Source of the DNA: Betaproteobacteria bacterium UBA2293
GTDB lineage: Bacteria > Pseudomonadota > Gammaproteobacteria > Burkholderiales > Rhodocyclaceae
Assembly (NCBI GenBank): GCA_002345845.1
Contig: DDWF01000003.1
Coordinates: 1-5,064, forward strand
Length of the DNA stretch: 5,064 nt
Direction of reading: 5' to 3'
Below, piece after piece: positions 4,973-5,064 of this stretch. A program made the position numbers and the translations under genes. Within the stretch, counting starts at the first letter, position 1. Every line of letters begins with the position of its first letter. The notes under the pieces were generated by a model. The model saw only the letters and a list, made by a program, of their open reading frames with translations, ran no database searches and was not told the DNA's origin.

Positions 4973-5064
4973 GCCTGCACAAGCGATCGCTTATCGCCAA
5001 AGAGCGTTTTCACCACGCCCGTATCCTGGTAGTCGATGATCAGCCGGGGAATGTCCGGCTGCTT
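4969..5064 (+). CDS. Response regulator, receiver-domain N-terminus (3' end outside window)
   Basis: The ATG at 4969-4971 overlaps the kinase stop codon in an ATGA arrangement, which suggests translational coupling. GAGAGAAG at 4954-4961, inside the end of the kinase gene, is a suitable ribosome site 7 bases upstream. The 32 visible codons stay open to the window edge. After a basic leader they give R-I-L-V-V-D-D-Q-P-G-N-V-R-L-L, the first strand and helix of a CheY-like receiver, with the acidic pair Asp-Asp at residues 23-24. The phospho-acceptor Asp and any output domain lie beyond the window. This N-V-R-L-L style is common in regulators with GGDEF or HD-GYP output and in hybrid-kinase receivers, so the output cannot be told from here. 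The close overlap makes it the probable phosphotransfer partner of the kinase (inference). Confidence 0.88.
   Translation, partial: MSLHKRSLIAKERFHHARILVVDDQPGNVRLL

Overview
The window looks like a GC-rich (roughly 60 % by eye) chromosomal segment of a betaproteobacterium, most likely a member of the Rhodocyclales such as a Dechloromonas/Azonexus-type organism. That placement is recalled from the style of SecF, the periplasmic cytochrome c' and the PilJ-type sensor kinase; it was not searched. No transposase, integrase, phage gene, tRNA, rRNA or CRISPR array is visible. No obviously new multi-gene system is present. The most unusual material is the divergent regulatory region at 2187-2419 and the architecture of the kinase.

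Layout: (1) 2-919, plus strand: the 3' part of secF, which enters from the left edge and ends in a strong hairpin terminator (937-967). (2) 974-1663, minus strand: a cytochrome b561-type membrane di-haem protein that converges on secF. (3) 1734-2186, minus strand: a secreted cytochrome c', separated from the b561 gene by 70 bp that hold a perfect 20-bp palindrome followed by a T-rich run in the minus-strand direction. The two cytochrome genes are collinear and may be partly co-transcribed. (4) 2187-2419: an AT-rich divergent intergenic region with a perfect inverted repeat, a near-perfect FNR/Dnr-type box, a perfect DnaA-box sequence and candidate promoter elements. (5) 2420-4972, plus strand: a large membrane sensor histidine kinase (PilJ/NarX-like periplasmic domain, two PAS domains, HisKA, HATPase, degenerate receiver tail). 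(6) 4969-5064, plus strand: the first 32 codons of a response regulator, overlapping the kinase by 4 bp and running off the right edge.

Working together (inference): the b561 protein could pass quinol electrons to periplasmic c-type haem proteins, and cytochrome c' binds NO and related ligands. The divergent kinase has a sensor domain of the family that includes nitrate sensors, and it sits behind a box resembling those used by oxygen- or NO-responsive Crp/Fnr regulators. A common theme of low oxygen or nitrogen-oxide metabolism is plausible but not proven. SecF belongs to general protein export and is probably an unrelated neighbour.
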